A stretch of 64,000 nucleotides of DNA from Croceimicrobium sp965658275 (lineage in GTDB: Bacteria > Bacteroidota > Bacteroidia > Flavobacteriales > Schleiferiaceae). A program made the position numbers and the translations under genes. Positions 8,524-17,148 of this stretch are shown here, in pieces. Every line of letters starts with the position of its first letter. Position 1 is the first letter of the stretch. The stretch is from positions 1 to 64,000 of the forward strand of contig CBFHRN010000003.1 in assembly GCA_965658275.1 (NCBI GenBank), in the 5' to 3' direction. The notes beneath the pieces are model-generated. The model was not told where the DNA came from, searched no databases, and was given only the letters and a program-made list of their open reading frames with translations.

Positions 8524-8599
8524 TTTTTGATCAAAATCATCAAAAACACATCATTTTAAATAAAAATTGATTGAAAATCGACGAATTTTTGTTCAAAAA
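8524..8599. promoter_or_regulatory. pair of inverted repeats in a divergent intergenic region
   Basis: Between the methyltransferase (minus) and the proC-proA chimera (+) lie two related inverted repeats. One is TTTTTGAT-N7-ATCAAAAA at 8524-8546. The other is TTTTTG-TT-CAAAAA at 8586-8599. The spacing and shared half-site could mark a repressor operator, but low-complexity A/T sequence can produce this by chance. Confidence 0.3.
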
Positions 8600-8693
8600 C
8601 CATCTTTTTCTTCTAAATGGGTTTTCCGTACAATGCTTGCGTAAGAAAAGGAAAGGCTTCATTGAAGCGCTATTTATAAATTATAAAAATACC

Positions 8694-9830
8694 ATGAAAG
8701 TACTTGTTATAGGTGCAGGCAATATGGGTCTGGCCTACGCGGATGCCATCGCACAGAGTGATCTTCTTAAAACTGGAGATATGCTGATTTACGATAAGGA
8801 TCCCGAAAAACTAAAAGAACTTCGAAAAATCAAACACTTCTCAGTTCAAGACGAACTGGCCACCTGCACCCCTGAGGCAGACATCATATTTTTGGCCGTG
8901 AAACCCTATCATGTCGAAAACCTTTACGATGAGTTAAAGCCTTTTCTTCAGGAAGATCAAATTATAATTTCTATCATGGCTGGGGTCTCTATTCAAGCCA
9001 TGCAAGATGGCTTAGGGTTGGAAAAGGTAGTGCTAGCAATGCCTAACCTACCTGCTCAAGTGGGAAAAGGCCTAACAACCTTTACCGCCGCTAAAGAAGT
9101 TAGTCGGCTCGAGTTGTCTACTGTAGAAAGCATATTAGACACGACGGGACGCAGCATTAAATTGGATAACGAAAATGATATAGACGCCTCTACGGGTATC
9201 TCCGGTTCGGGTCCGGCTAAATGTGCCGTATTGATAAGCGGTCGGGGAAATAACTTTGCTTATATAGCTCATGATGCCAATTTGGAAAAAAGCTTAGCGG
9301 TAATTTTAAATGCTAAGACGCATAAGATTTCGGCTTGTAATGCTTTGGATAAAATTCTTATCGATAAAAACCATTCTAATTTCCACACTTTACTGGAAGG
9401 CATTTCATCCAGCTTGAAGTCAGCCGGCGTAAGCCTAATGGCCGATGAATACAGCATATCGAAAATGAAGGACGCTCAGCCAATTGATTCTGAATCCATT
9501 TGGTATGAAGAATTCTTAGCCATGCGAGCGGTAATCGCAACAGTGGATAGCCAGGAAGAAGCGACTGACATGATCAATCGGTTTTCAGGGGGACACTCCG
9601 TTAGTATATTGACAGAAGATACAACTGCCGCTCAGGCCTTTATGGAGGAAGTCGATGCAGCTGCGGTATACCACAACGCCAGTACTCGATTTACAGATGG
9701 TGGAGCCATGGGAGTAGGAGCAGAATTAGCAATCAGTACGGATAAACTGCATCACCGCGGACCTTTAGGTTTACCCCAGCTGGTAACCAACAAGTACTAT
9801 GTCTACGGTAATGGACAGATAAGAAAATAG
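8694..9830 (+). CDS. in-frame chimera: N-terminal ProC (P5C reductase) fused to C-terminal ProA (GSA dehydrogenase)
   Basis: A 378-aa ORF joining two proline-synthesis enzymes. Residues 1-175 are pyrroline-5-carboxylate reductase: Rossmann GAGNMG (7-12), AVKPYH (68-73), MPNLPAQVGKG and GISGSGPA (168-175). From about residue 176 it is the back half of glutamate-5-semialdehyde dehydrogenase: SGRGNNF, the catalytic Cys215 in KISACNALD, NASTRFTDGG, and the end KYYVYGNGQIR. The ProC dimerisation domain and the ProA NADPH-binding half are missing, and no proB is present. The simplest explanation is a deletion in a proC-proB-proA operon, real or from assembly. The frame is intact, so I call it a CDS, but normal function of either enzyme is unlikely. 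Confidence 0.85.
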   Translation: MKVLVIGAGNMGLAYADAIAQSDLLKTGDMLIYDKDPEKLKELRKIKHFSVQDELATCTPEADIIFLAVKPYHVENLYDELKPFLQEDQIIISIMAGVSIQAMQDGLGLEKVVLAMPNLPAQVGKGLTTFTAAKEVSRLELSTVESILDTTGRSIKLDNENDIDASTGISGSGPAKCAVLISGRGNNFAYIAHDANLEKSLAVILNAKTHKISACNALDKILIDKNHSNFHTLLEGISSSLKSAGVSLMADEYSISKMKDAQPIDSESIWYEEFLAMRAVIATVDSQEEATDMINRFSGGHSVSILTEDTTAAQAFMEEVDAAAVYHNASTRFTDGGAMGVGAELAISTDKLHHRGPLGLPQLVTNKYYVYGNGQIRK

Positions 9831-9840
9831 CTTAAATGGC

Positions 9841-9876
9841 AAAAAAAAGCCCTGGCAATTTCCAGGGCTTTTTTCT
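9841..9876 (+). terminator. terminator after the proC-proA chimera
   Basis: The arms AAGCCCTGG (9847-9855) and CCAGGGCTT (9862-9870) form a perfect 9-bp stem with a 6-nt loop. The stem is flanked by A8 and followed by T6. Confidence 0.9.
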
Positions 9877-9899
9877 TTGGTGTTCAATGGAATGATTTT

Positions 9900-10784
9900 T
9901 TAGGATAACTGCATGGGAACTTCCATTAATAACATTCGGCCACTTGTTACATTTTCAATTTCCACTTCTTGTAAATCCCATAAGCCTAAAGCATCACGTT
10001 GACCTAAAAGTTGGCCGTTTACTTTAAATTCTCCTTCTACAACCTGAGCATACAAGCCGTTGGTTTTTGGAGCTTTAAGCTTATGATTAACCTTAACTCC
10101 TTTTTGGAAGTCACCCAAATGGAACCAAGCGTTTTGATGAATCCAAACCCCCTCGTCATCTTTATTAGGGGACAAGATCTGCATGAAATTATTTTTCATT
10201 TTCTGCGTGTCCAACGTAATCTGATCATAGCGTGGCTGTACATTGCGCTTATTCGGAAACAACCAAATTTGGAACAAACGGACATGCTTGTCTTTGTTCG
10301 CATTGTACTCTGAATGGTAAATACCTGTACCTGCGCTCATTACTTGAACATCTCCATTTTTAATTACCTCTTTGTGACCCATAGAGTCCTTATGTTCTAG
10401 ATCACCTTCCCAAGGAATGGTAATAATTTCCATATTGTCATGGGGATGGGTACCAAAGCCCATGCCCTCCGCAATGTAATCGTCGTTTAGCACACGTAAC
10501 ACGCCGAAATTCATTCGCTCAGGGTTGTAATAATTAGCGAAACTAAAGGTGTGATTGGCTTTTAGCCAGCCGTGGTCTGCATGACCCCGTGTATTAGCTT
10601 TTATTAAAATCGAATTATTCATGATTCTATCTTTTGGGTTGGGGAGGTGATTAAAACCAACTTGCATTTTTTCGTCCAGCCCAATATTGGGAGCTGGTTT
10701 ATCGGTTTCAGCTTTCAGGCTCTTCGTTAAACCAATGGCTGCTATTCCTAATGCGCTAGATTTTAAAAATTTACTCCTTTTCAT
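9900..10784 (-). CDS. exported pirin-family protein (bicupin)
   Basis: A 294-aa protein from the ATG at 10784. The ORF could be read to 10991, but the promoter at 10805-10835 and the leader favour 10784. Residues 1-25 resemble an export signal with KRSKFLK, close to a Tat motif. The first cupin has the metal ligands HPHDNME and HSEYN as in pirin/YhhW-like quercetinases. The second cupin is degenerate, which is normal for the family. Most pirins are cytoplasmic, so a leader is notable. The substrate is unknown. Confidence 0.85.
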   Translation of the reverse strand: MKRSKFLKSSALGIAAIGLTKSLKAETDKPAPNIGLDEKMQVGFNHLPNPKDRIMNNSILIKANTRGHADHGWLKANHTFSFANYYNPERMNFGVLRVLNDDYIAEGMGFGTHPHDNMEIITIPWEGDLEHKDSMGHKEVIKNGDVQVMSAGTGIYHSEYNANKDKHVRLFQIWLFPNKRNVQPRYDQITLDTQKMKNNFMQILSPNKDDEGVWIHQNAWFHLGDFQKGVKVNHKLKAPKTNGLYAQVVEGEFKVNGQLLGQRDALGLWDLQEVEIENVTSGRMLLMEVPMQLS

Positions 10785-10804
10785 TTTATTCAATGTTACA
10801 ACAT

Positions 10805-10835
10805 CAAAGTTAGAAAGAAATTTTATTTCTTGCAA
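10805..10835 (-). promoter_or_regulatory. promoter of the pirin gene
   Basis: On the minus strand TTG (10835-10833), a 20-nt spacer and TAACTTTG (10812-10805) match the Bacteroidota -33/-7 pattern. The box ends 20 nt before the ATG at 10784. Confidence 0.55.
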
Positions 10836-10860
10836 GAGAAGATCAATGAAGCAATAAGAA

Positions 10861-11865
10861 ATGACTATGCGACAATTCTCCCTCATTCTACTAATATTCC
10901 ACTTTTCGCTTAATGCCCAAATAACAGTAGAGCAGTGGGTATGTACTGAACCATTGAATAATTTTAGGGGCATCAGCGCTCCGGATACCAACTCGGTGTG
11001 GTTATCAAGCGACCAAAGCCAAGTCTGGCATTATACTATTGGAACAGGCTGGGAAAATAGAAGTCCTAAGGGATATGAGGGCGTTATGTGGCGGGATATA
11101 GAGGCTTTTGACGAGAAAACAGCACTTATACTTAGTGCCGGTTCACCTGGTTTAGTGCTTCGGACCTCAGATGCAGGACGAAATTGGATGGAAGTTTTTC
11201 GTGATGATGATCCTAAAATATTTTTTGATGCCTTTGATTTTATAGATTCTATTGGCCGTGCATTCAGTGATGCTCAGGGAAATTATATAGGATTAATAGA
11301 AACTCGGGATTGGGGGAAAACTTGGCATAAATGGAATGGCGATACATCGGCGTTGCGAAGCTTCAAGAATCAGGGCGGATTTGCTGCGTCGGGGACCTGT
11401 CTTAAACTAGTTGCGCCGGATGAAACTCTAATAGTACTAGGTGGGCCGGAAGCTAGTTTCAAACGGTTTACCGAGAACAATTCGATACACCGTAAATTAC
11501 CCTTGGATTTTGGAGAGCCTAGCAAAGGAGCATTCAGCATTAGCTTTAAAAATAGTGATACCCTAATTGCAGTTGGAGGTGATTATCGAGCTGATTCTCT
11601 ATCTGCTAAGAGCGTGGCTCTATCTTACGACGGAGGTGAAAAATGGTTCCTAGCCACAGATTGGACGGATGTCCAAAATTCCTATTGGTCTTCCGTAGAC
11701 TGGACTGGTAACAAAATTGTGCTTAGTTCGAGGTTTAAAACTGCTATTAGCTTAAATAATGGGGAAAGTTGGAACATTCTAACCAATGGGTTTTATTCAT
11801 TCGATAGAGGCTGGTTCAGCGGACCTAATGGGAAACTTGCACGATTAGTTCGAGCGAAGGATTAA
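10861..11865 (+). CDS. exported YCF48/BNR-like beta-propeller protein
   Basis: A 334-aa protein with a Sec signal peptide (hydrophobic to about residue 18, ending SLNAQ). The rest contains repeated beta-propeller blades with Asp-box-like motifs: SDAGRNWMEVF, TRDWGKTWHKW, SYDGGEKWFLA and LNNGESWNIL. These S/T-x-D-x-G-x-x-W repeats resemble YCF48-like or sialidase-type propellers. No sialidase catalytic set is evident, so an enzymatic role is not claimed. Its 3' end overlaps the convergent amylase gene by 21 nt. A second in-frame ATG two codons in (10867) is an equally possible start. Confidence 0.8.
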   Translation: MTMRQFSLILLIFHFSLNAQITVEQWVCTEPLNNFRGISAPDTNSVWLSSDQSQVWHYTIGTGWENRSPKGYEGVMWRDIEAFDEKTALILSAGSPGLVLRTSDAGRNWMEVFRDDDPKIFFDAFDFIDSIGRAFSDAQGNYIGLIETRDWGKTWHKWNGDTSALRSFKNQGGFAASGTCLKLVAPDETLIVLGGPEASFKRFTENNSIHRKLPLDFGEPSKGAFSISFKNSDTLIAVGGDYRADSLSAKSVALSYDGGEKWFLATDWTDVQNSYWSSVDWTGNKIVLSSRFKTAISLNNGESWNILTNGFYSFDRGWFSGPNGKLARLVRAKD

Positions 11866-13221
11866 GTAGTCATTGGCGGCAAGGCTGATACTTGAGTTTA
11901 AATTATAGCCTAAACCGCTTTGTAAATTCACCCAACTGCTTTGTTGCAAGACGGCGTCCACCGAGTAGTTTTGATTACTATTTCGAGAGTTTACAATTAC
12001 CAAGAGTTTAGTTCCATTTTTTTCTTTTAGGAAGCTTAAAACTTCGTCACTACTGAAATCTGTAATAGTCTGAACTCTGGCAGCGGGCTCATTTTGATAA
12101 ATCCGCATGAATCCTTGGTAAGCCGCTAGCGTAGTTGGATTAGCATTCCAATTAATAGGGTCATTCGTAAAGAAGGGAAGCTGTGTATTGCGGCCTACTT
12201 CTTGAGAACCATAAATTAAAGGAACGCCGCCCAAAAAAGTATTGGCTACCATAGCTGCAAGAGCTTTTTCTTGAGATCCAAATATTTGAACAGGGGTAGC
12301 ATCCCAAGCTGATTCATCGTGATTAGTTATAAATCGTAATATGCCTTTATTGCCAACCACAACGTTATACTCGCCTTGATGGAAAGCGCTTAAAATACTT
12401 GCTGGATCTCCATCTCGAAATACCTTCTTGATTTGATCATAAAAGGCCCAGCTAAAGCGAAGGTCAAAACCAGCTACTAAGTGATTAAAACGATCTCCTT
12501 CCGCCAGCATCAAAAGATTAGAGCGATGGTAGTTTTCCAAGCTGTCAATCGCTCTTTGCCAAAAGCTAAAAGGCACGCCATTGGCGTAATCACAGCGATA
12601 TCCATCAATATTCGCTTCACGAAGCCAATATTTCATGGCCTCAATTAATGCGACTTGCATCGAGTCTACATTAAAGTTTAAGTCGGCTACATCCAACCAA
12701 TTAGTGCCGGGAGGATGCACAATATTCCCATTGGCATCTTTTGTGTACCAGCTAGGATGCGAATTAATCCAAGGATGGTCCCATGCCGTATGGTTTGCTA
12801 CAAAGTCCATGATTACGGCCATATTTCGCAGGTGCGCTGCATCGACCAATCTTCTCAGGTCTTCAAGATCACCATATTCAGAAGAAACGGCCTTGTAATC
12901 ACGAACACAATAAGGTGAGTTAATGCCTTTTAATTGACCGATAGGATGAATTGGCATCAACCAGATAACATTAACACCAAGGGCTTTAATACTATCTAAC
13001 CTTTGAGTAACCCCTTCTAAATCACCATGTTGAGAAAATGCTCTGAGATTGACTTCATAAATTACCCAATCATTAACAGAGTCAGGTAAACCAAAATAAG
13101 GCCTACCATAAAAACCATCCTCTACTGGTGGGTTAATGGGTTTGGAAACCGAGCTAAGGCTATCTTTTTTACAAGAAAACCCTAAAGTTAAAAGACTCAA
13201 TAGAAGCAGGTAACGTGTCAT
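11845..13221 (-). CDS. GH13 alpha-amylase-family lipoprotein
   Basis: A 458-aa glycoside hydrolase of the alpha-amylase family. The leader ends FSCKKD, a lipoprotein signal with Cys17. The four GH13 regions are visible: DFVANHT (I), GYRCDYAN with the nucleophile Asp (II), LAEGD with the acid/base Glu (III) and FITNHDE (IV). A small C-terminal beta domain follows from about residue 375. It should cleave alpha-1,4-glucans at the cell surface or in the periplasm. No SusC/SusD pair is adjacent. The -7 promoter box ends 4 nt before the ATG. Confidence 0.93.
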   Translation of the reverse strand: MTRYLLLLSLLTLGFSCKKDSLSSVSKPINPPVEDGFYGRPYFGLPDSVNDWVIYEVNLRAFSQHGDLEGVTQRLDSIKALGVNVIWLMPIHPIGQLKGINSPYCVRDYKAVSSEYGDLEDLRRLVDAAHLRNMAVIMDFVANHTAWDHPWINSHPSWYTKDANGNIVHPPGTNWLDVADLNFNVDSMQVALIEAMKYWLREANIDGYRCDYANGVPFSFWQRAIDSLENYHRSNLLMLAEGDRFNHLVAGFDLRFSWAFYDQIKKVFRDGDPASILSAFHQGEYNVVVGNKGILRFITNHDESAWDATPVQIFGSQEKALAAMVANTFLGGVPLIYGSQEVGRNTQLPFFTNDPINWNANPTTLAAYQGFMRIYQNEPAARVQTITDFSSDEVLSFLKEKNGTKLLVIVNSRNSNQNYSVDAVLQQSSWVNLQSGLGYNLNSSISLAANDYLILRSN

Positions 13222-13225
13222 CCTT

Positions 13226-13254
13226 CAAAGTTAGGTATAAAAAAAGCTGCCCAA
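13226..13254 (-). promoter_or_regulatory. amylase promoter with -33 inside the fahA terminator
   Basis: On the minus strand TTG (13254-13252), an 18-nt spacer and TAACTTTG (13233-13226) form a good promoter. The TTG lies in the loop of the fahA terminator hairpin. The box ends 4 nt from the ATG at 13221, which predicts a leaderless mRNA. Confidence 0.6.
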
Positions 13255-13266
13255 GAGCAGCTTTTC
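13239..13266 (-). terminator. fahA terminator
   Basis: The arms AGCTGC (13245-13250) and GCAGCT (13257-13262) enclose a 6-nt loop. On the minus strand the stem is followed by a T-rich tract (13246-13239). Confidence 0.8.
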
Positions 13267-13281
13267 CTTAAATCGATTCAA

Positions 13282-14556
13282 TTAGACTTTGGCTGGTAGT
13301 ACTTTGGAGCGTACTTCCCCAAATCCCATGCGTTGTCCATTCTTCTCGCAGTAGGCGCGCATGATAACTGTATCTCCATCCAAAAGGAACTTACGTTCAC
13401 TACCGTCTTTTAGTTTCAAGGGTTTTTCTCCACGCCAGCTTAATTCCAGCATCGAGCCGTAATTATTTGGTTCGGGCCCTGAAATTGTACCACTGGCCAT
13501 CAAATCGCCGGCATTAATATTACAACCGTTTACGGTATGATGCGCTAATTGTTGCACCATGGTCCAGTAAAGGTATTTATGATTGCTTTCAGAAACTAAG
13601 TTTTCTTCACCGCCTTCAGGCTGAATAAATACTTCTAAGTTAATATCATAAGCCGTGTTGTTTGCGCATTTCAAATAGGGAAGAGGCTCTGGGTTTTGCT
13701 TTGGACGCTCGGTTCGGTATGGTTCCAAGGCATCAAAAGTTACGACCCAAGCGGAAATGCTTGAACCGAAATTCTTTCCTAAGAATGGTCCTAAAGGAAC
13801 GTATTCCCACTTCTGTAAATCTCGAGCACTCCAGTCATTCAAAATGACCATTCCAAACAAATATTCTTCCGCTTCATCGGTACTAATGCGTTCCCCAAGC
13901 TGCTTGCCATCGGTGGTGATAAAAGCCATCTCCAATTCGAAGTCCATTAATTTTGAAGGGCCAAATACTGGCGCCTCTTCACCATTTGGAAGACTCTGAC
14001 CCATAGGGCGGTGCACGTTTTCACCTGAAACAATAATTGAAGAACTTCTACCATGATAACCCACAGGTAAATGAAGCCAATTTGGCATTAAAGCGTTCTC
14101 CTTTCCACGGAACATGATACCTACATTTTCGGCATGCTCTCGGCTACTGTAAAAATCGGTGTAATCCTGAATGAAAACAGGTAATAACATTTGTATTTCA
14201 TCTATGGGAAACAATACCGCTGCTCGGTGCTCCGCATTGTCTTTAAGCTTCGGATTACTAGCATCGAATATTTCCGCGAGTCGATTACGAACTTGGCGCG
14301 TGGTAGGTCTTCCTAATGTTATAAAATCGTTTAAAGTATCTTGTAAAAACACATCCTCTGGTAAAATGATGTCTTGGAAGTAACCTAACTGATGCAAAGC
14401 GCCTAGATCTATAGCAGTATCGCCAATTCGGCTACCGATACTAATATGGTCATCATTAGCGATAAATACACCAAAGGGAAGGTTTTGAATAGGAAAATCA
14501 CTACCGCTTGGTACTTCTAACCAAGACTTGCGAGAGGGGTCGTTTGCTGTGAGCAT
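13282..14556 (-). CDS. fahA: fumarylacetoacetase
   Basis: Hydrolyses 4-fumarylacetoacetate to fumarate and acetoacetate, the last step of tyrosine and phenylalanine catabolism. I use the ATG at 14556 (424 aa); the longer reading begins with TTG at 14577. The N-terminal domain (to about 120) is followed by the FAH catalytic domain. The metal/active-site region is visible as DFELEMAFI and NDWSARDLQKWEYVPLGPF, with GKNFGSSISAW after it and SGTISGPEPNNYGSMLELSW near the end. No other tyrosine-degradation gene is adjacent. It is divergent from glyA. Confidence 0.96.
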   Translation of the reverse strand: MLTANDPSRKSWLEVPSGSDFPIQNLPFGVFIANDDHISIGSRIGDTAIDLGALHQLGYFQDIILPEDVFLQDTLNDFITLGRPTTRQVRNRLAEIFDASNPKLKDNAEHRAAVLFPIDEIQMLLPVFIQDYTDFYSSREHAENVGIMFRGKENALMPNWLHLPVGYHGRSSSIIVSGENVHRPMGQSLPNGEEAPVFGPSKLMDFELEMAFITTDGKQLGERISTDEAEEYLFGMVILNDWSARDLQKWEYVPLGPFLGKNFGSSISAWVVTFDALEPYRTERPKQNPEPLPYLKCANNTAYDINLEVFIQPEGGEENLVSESNHKYLYWTMVQQLAHHTVNGCNINAGDLMASGTISGPEPNNYGSMLELSWRGEKPLKLKDGSERKFLLDGDTVIMRAYCEKNGQRMGFGEVRSKVLPAKV

Positions 14557-14613
14557 TTTCTGTTTACTTTTGGGCAATATTAATAAGATTAGCCACCTTA
14601 GAAAAATAAGTTT

Positions 14614-15888
14614 ATGTACAAAGATTCACAGATCTTCGATTTAATTGAGCAGGAAAGAGAAAGACAAACTGAAGGAATTGAGCTCATTGCTTCTGAAAAC
14701 TTTGCTAGTGAGCAAGTTATGAGCGCGATGGGATCGGTGTTAACCAATAAGTACGCGGAAGGATTTCCTGGTAAACGCTATTATGGTGGTTGTGAAATTG
14801 TAGATCAAGTTGAGCAAATAGCAATTGATAGAGCTAAAGCCCTATTTGGTGCCGAATATGCAAACGTTCAACCGCATTCTGGATCCCAGGCTAATGCTGC
14901 TGTCTTTTTGGCTTGTTTAAAGCCAGGAGATAAAATCATGGGATTTGATCTTTCGCATGGCGGACACCTGACCCATGGATCTCCTGTTAATTTTAGCGGA
15001 AAGACTTACAAGACCTGCTTTTATGGCGTAGAGAAGGAAACCGGTCGATTAAATTACGATACAATAGCTGAAATCGCTGAGCGCGAAAAGCCAAATCTTT
15101 TGATCTGTGGTTTTTCTGCCTACAGCCGAGACTTGGATTATAAGCGATTCAGAGAGATCGCCGATTCGGTTGGAGCTTTGTTACTTGCCGATATTTCCCA
15201 TCCATCAGGACTAATCGCGAAGGGCTTGTTAAACGACCCTTTACCACATTGTCATATCGTCACCAGTACTACCCATAAAACTCTTCGTGGGCCAAGGGGT
15301 GGAATTATACTTATGGGTAAGGACTTCGAAAACCCTTGGGGCTTAAAAACGCCAAAGGGAGCGACAAAAATGATGAGCCAAATTTTGAACGGTGCAGTTT
15401 TCCCAGGAACACAAGGTGGGCCATTAGAGCACGTAATTGCTGCTAAAGCAGTTGCTTTTGGAGAAGCTTTGGAAGATGAGTTTATGCACTACACGCTACA
15501 GGTTCAAAAGAATGCAAGTGCTTTAGCCAATGCCCTGGTGAAAAGAGATTATCAGATCATTTCAGGAGGCACCGAAAATCATTCGATGCTTATCGATCTG
15601 CGAAATAAAAACATTACAGGTAAGCAGGCGGAAAACGCTTTAGTACTTGCTGATATTACTGTAAATAAAAACATGGTTCCTTTTGATGATAAATCACCAT
15701 TCGTAACCAGCGGAATTCGTTTAGGGACTCCTGCTATTACTACTAGAGGCTGCAATGAAGCAGATATGGAACAAATTGCCGATTTAATTGATCGGGTGAT
15801 TCGTGATTTCGAAAATGAAGAAAATCTTGAAGCGGTTCGCACCGATGTAAATGAAATGATGAGTGGCAAACCACTTTTCAATTGGTAA
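14614..15888 (+). CDS. glyA: serine hydroxymethyltransferase GlyA
   Basis: A PLP enzyme that interconverts serine and glycine while loading tetrahydrofolate with a C1 unit. At 424 aa it is full length. YGGCEIVD (57-64), the PLP-binding region around SGSQAN (89-94), and the Schiff-base Lys222 in TSTTHKTLRGPRGG are all present. The gene is monocistronic, divergent from fahA with a 57-nt gap, and followed by a strong terminator. Confidence 0.97.
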   Translation: MYKDSQIFDLIEQERERQTEGIELIASENFASEQVMSAMGSVLTNKYAEGFPGKRYYGGCEIVDQVEQIAIDRAKALFGAEYANVQPHSGSQANAAVFLACLKPGDKIMGFDLSHGGHLTHGSPVNFSGKTYKTCFYGVEKETGRLNYDTIAEIAEREKPNLLICGFSAYSRDLDYKRFREIADSVGALLLADISHPSGLIAKGLLNDPLPHCHIVTSTTHKTLRGPRGGIILMGKDFENPWGLKTPKGATKMMSQILNGAVFPGTQGGPLEHVIAAKAVAFGEALEDEFMHYTLQVQKNASALANALVKRDYQIISGGTENHSMLIDLRNKNITGKQAENALVLADITVNKNMVPFDDKSPFVTSGIRLGTPAITTRGCNEADMEQIADLIDRVIRDFENEENLEAVRTDVNEMMSGKPLFNW

Positions 15889-15903
15889 TAGAAATTCATT
15901 CGA

Positions 15904-15936
15904 CTAAAAAAAGGGAGCACATCGCTCCCTTTTTTA
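15904..15936. terminator. bidirectional terminator between glyA and the T9SS hydrolase gene
   Basis: The arms AAGGGAGC (15911-15918) and GCTCCCTT (15924-15931) are perfect with a 5-nt loop. An A-tract precedes and a T-tract follows, so it works in both directions. Confidence 0.9.
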
Positions 15937-17136
15937 TTTTATTAGCAGACGTTGCCTTAGACTATTCACTTCTAGAATGTAATGCCCAGGCTTTAACTTA
16001 AGCTCTAATTGGGGTTCTAGCTTGCGCTCCGCGACTAATTGACCTTGAGTCGTGTATATTCTTAGCCTTGTGCCGTAAAAGTGCTCTGGTGCGCTGAAAT
16101 GAAGCGTACCCATGCTTGGATTTGGGTAGAACTCAAAGAAACCTTGCTTTTGACTAGGCAGTCCCAATGAGCTCAGCTTATTCAAGAAATGGTGTATCGT
16201 GTCGCTAACCCTTTGATCAACTTTAGCTAAACTATCCGGAGTTAGATAATGATTGAGCCCGTTTAGAAGATAGAATTCATTTTTTGGATCATTACCCAGG
16301 CTATCTTTAAAGCGCTGCCATTCGCTAGTAGGTACATTAAAGTCATCCCCCATTCCTAAAAACAGGGTGGGGAGGTTGGCGATTTCGTAATATTCTTTAA
16401 CCGAATCATTAACTGCTATGTATTTAGCCCATGCTGAAGCTGTGGCACCTGCAAATGGTGGTAAACCAGCGGTTCCATTTCTTAAAGCCGTGTAATAAGC
16501 CAGTATCTGAGCAGATTGTAATTGAGCCTGACTTACATTGCCACCACAAAGAGTTGCTATATCCACAACCTGACGCGCTAGAAGACTGTCAAATGGGGTA
16601 TAGGCGCCTGCTATATTTATCAAAGCAGCAATATCGCTGCGCTTAGCCGCTAAATAATTGATCAAGGAACCTCCTTCACTGTGTCCCATGAGATAGATTT
16701 TATTGGGGTCTACCAGAGGGTGAAGGGCTAAACTATCCAAAGCAGCTTCGGCCGGAAGCCAAAGCTTATTGTAATCTGCAACGGGTGTGCTGGTGCCTGG
16801 GCATGATATAAATAATTCATCATATCGCAGTACTAAATAGCCTAGTTCACTGAGACTTAAGGCCAAGTCTTTGTAAATAGTTAGAGAAGAGTCTACCAAG
16901 CCAGGATACAAGCATTGGGAGTTACCCCCGCTAAGAGTAAGGCTACCGTCTTTATCGTTCTGTCCTGAGCCTGGAACCAACATTATGGCTGGAAATGGGC
17001 CACCTCCAGTAGGGTGTGAAATACGAGCATTAAAGGTGCAGGATTTGTGATTAAAATTAAAGGGTTGATCCTGAACCCCCTGCGCTTGAATAAGATAGAG
17101 GCCCGAAACTAGAAATAGAGTCAGTAGATTTTTCAT
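15934..17136 (-). CDS. secreted alpha/beta hydrolase with T9SS sorting domain
   Basis: A 400-aa exported hydrolase. Residues 1-18 are a signal peptide ending IQAQ. The alpha/beta hydrolase core includes MLVPGSGQNDKDG near residue 52 (oxyanion region) and the nucleophile elbow GHSEGG near residue 150. A His in GLNHYL near 296 is the likely catalytic base. From about residue 318 a type A T9SS C-terminal domain starts with FYPNPSMG and ends KPGHYILEV...RLLIK. It should be carried to the cell surface or released by type IX secretion. The substrate is unknown; peptidase or esterase activity are both possible. Confidence 0.88.
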   Translation of the reverse strand: MKNLLTLFLVSGLYLIQAQGVQDQPFNFNHKSCTFNARISHPTGGGPFPAIMLVPGSGQNDKDGSLTLSGGNSQCLYPGLVDSSLTIYKDLALSLSELGYLVLRYDELFISCPGTSTPVADYNKLWLPAEAALDSLALHPLVDPNKIYLMGHSEGGSLINYLAAKRSDIAALINIAGAYTPFDSLLARQVVDIATLCGGNVSQAQLQSAQILAYYTALRNGTAGLPPFAGATASAWAKYIAVNDSVKEYYEIANLPTLFLGMGDDFNVPTSEWQRFKDSLGNDPKNEFYLLNGLNHYLTPDSLAKVDQRVSDTIHHFLNKLSSLGLPSQKQGFFEFYPNPSMGTLHFSAPEHFYGTRLRIYTTQGQLVAERKLEPQLELKLKPGHYILEVNSLRQRLLIK

Positions 17137-17148
17137 GATTTATAGGCT

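Noticed and set aside
8571..8693. Extending the chimera upstream to 8571
   Set aside because: The extra 41 residues have no similarity to ProC, and the Rossmann fold begins right after the ATG at 8694.
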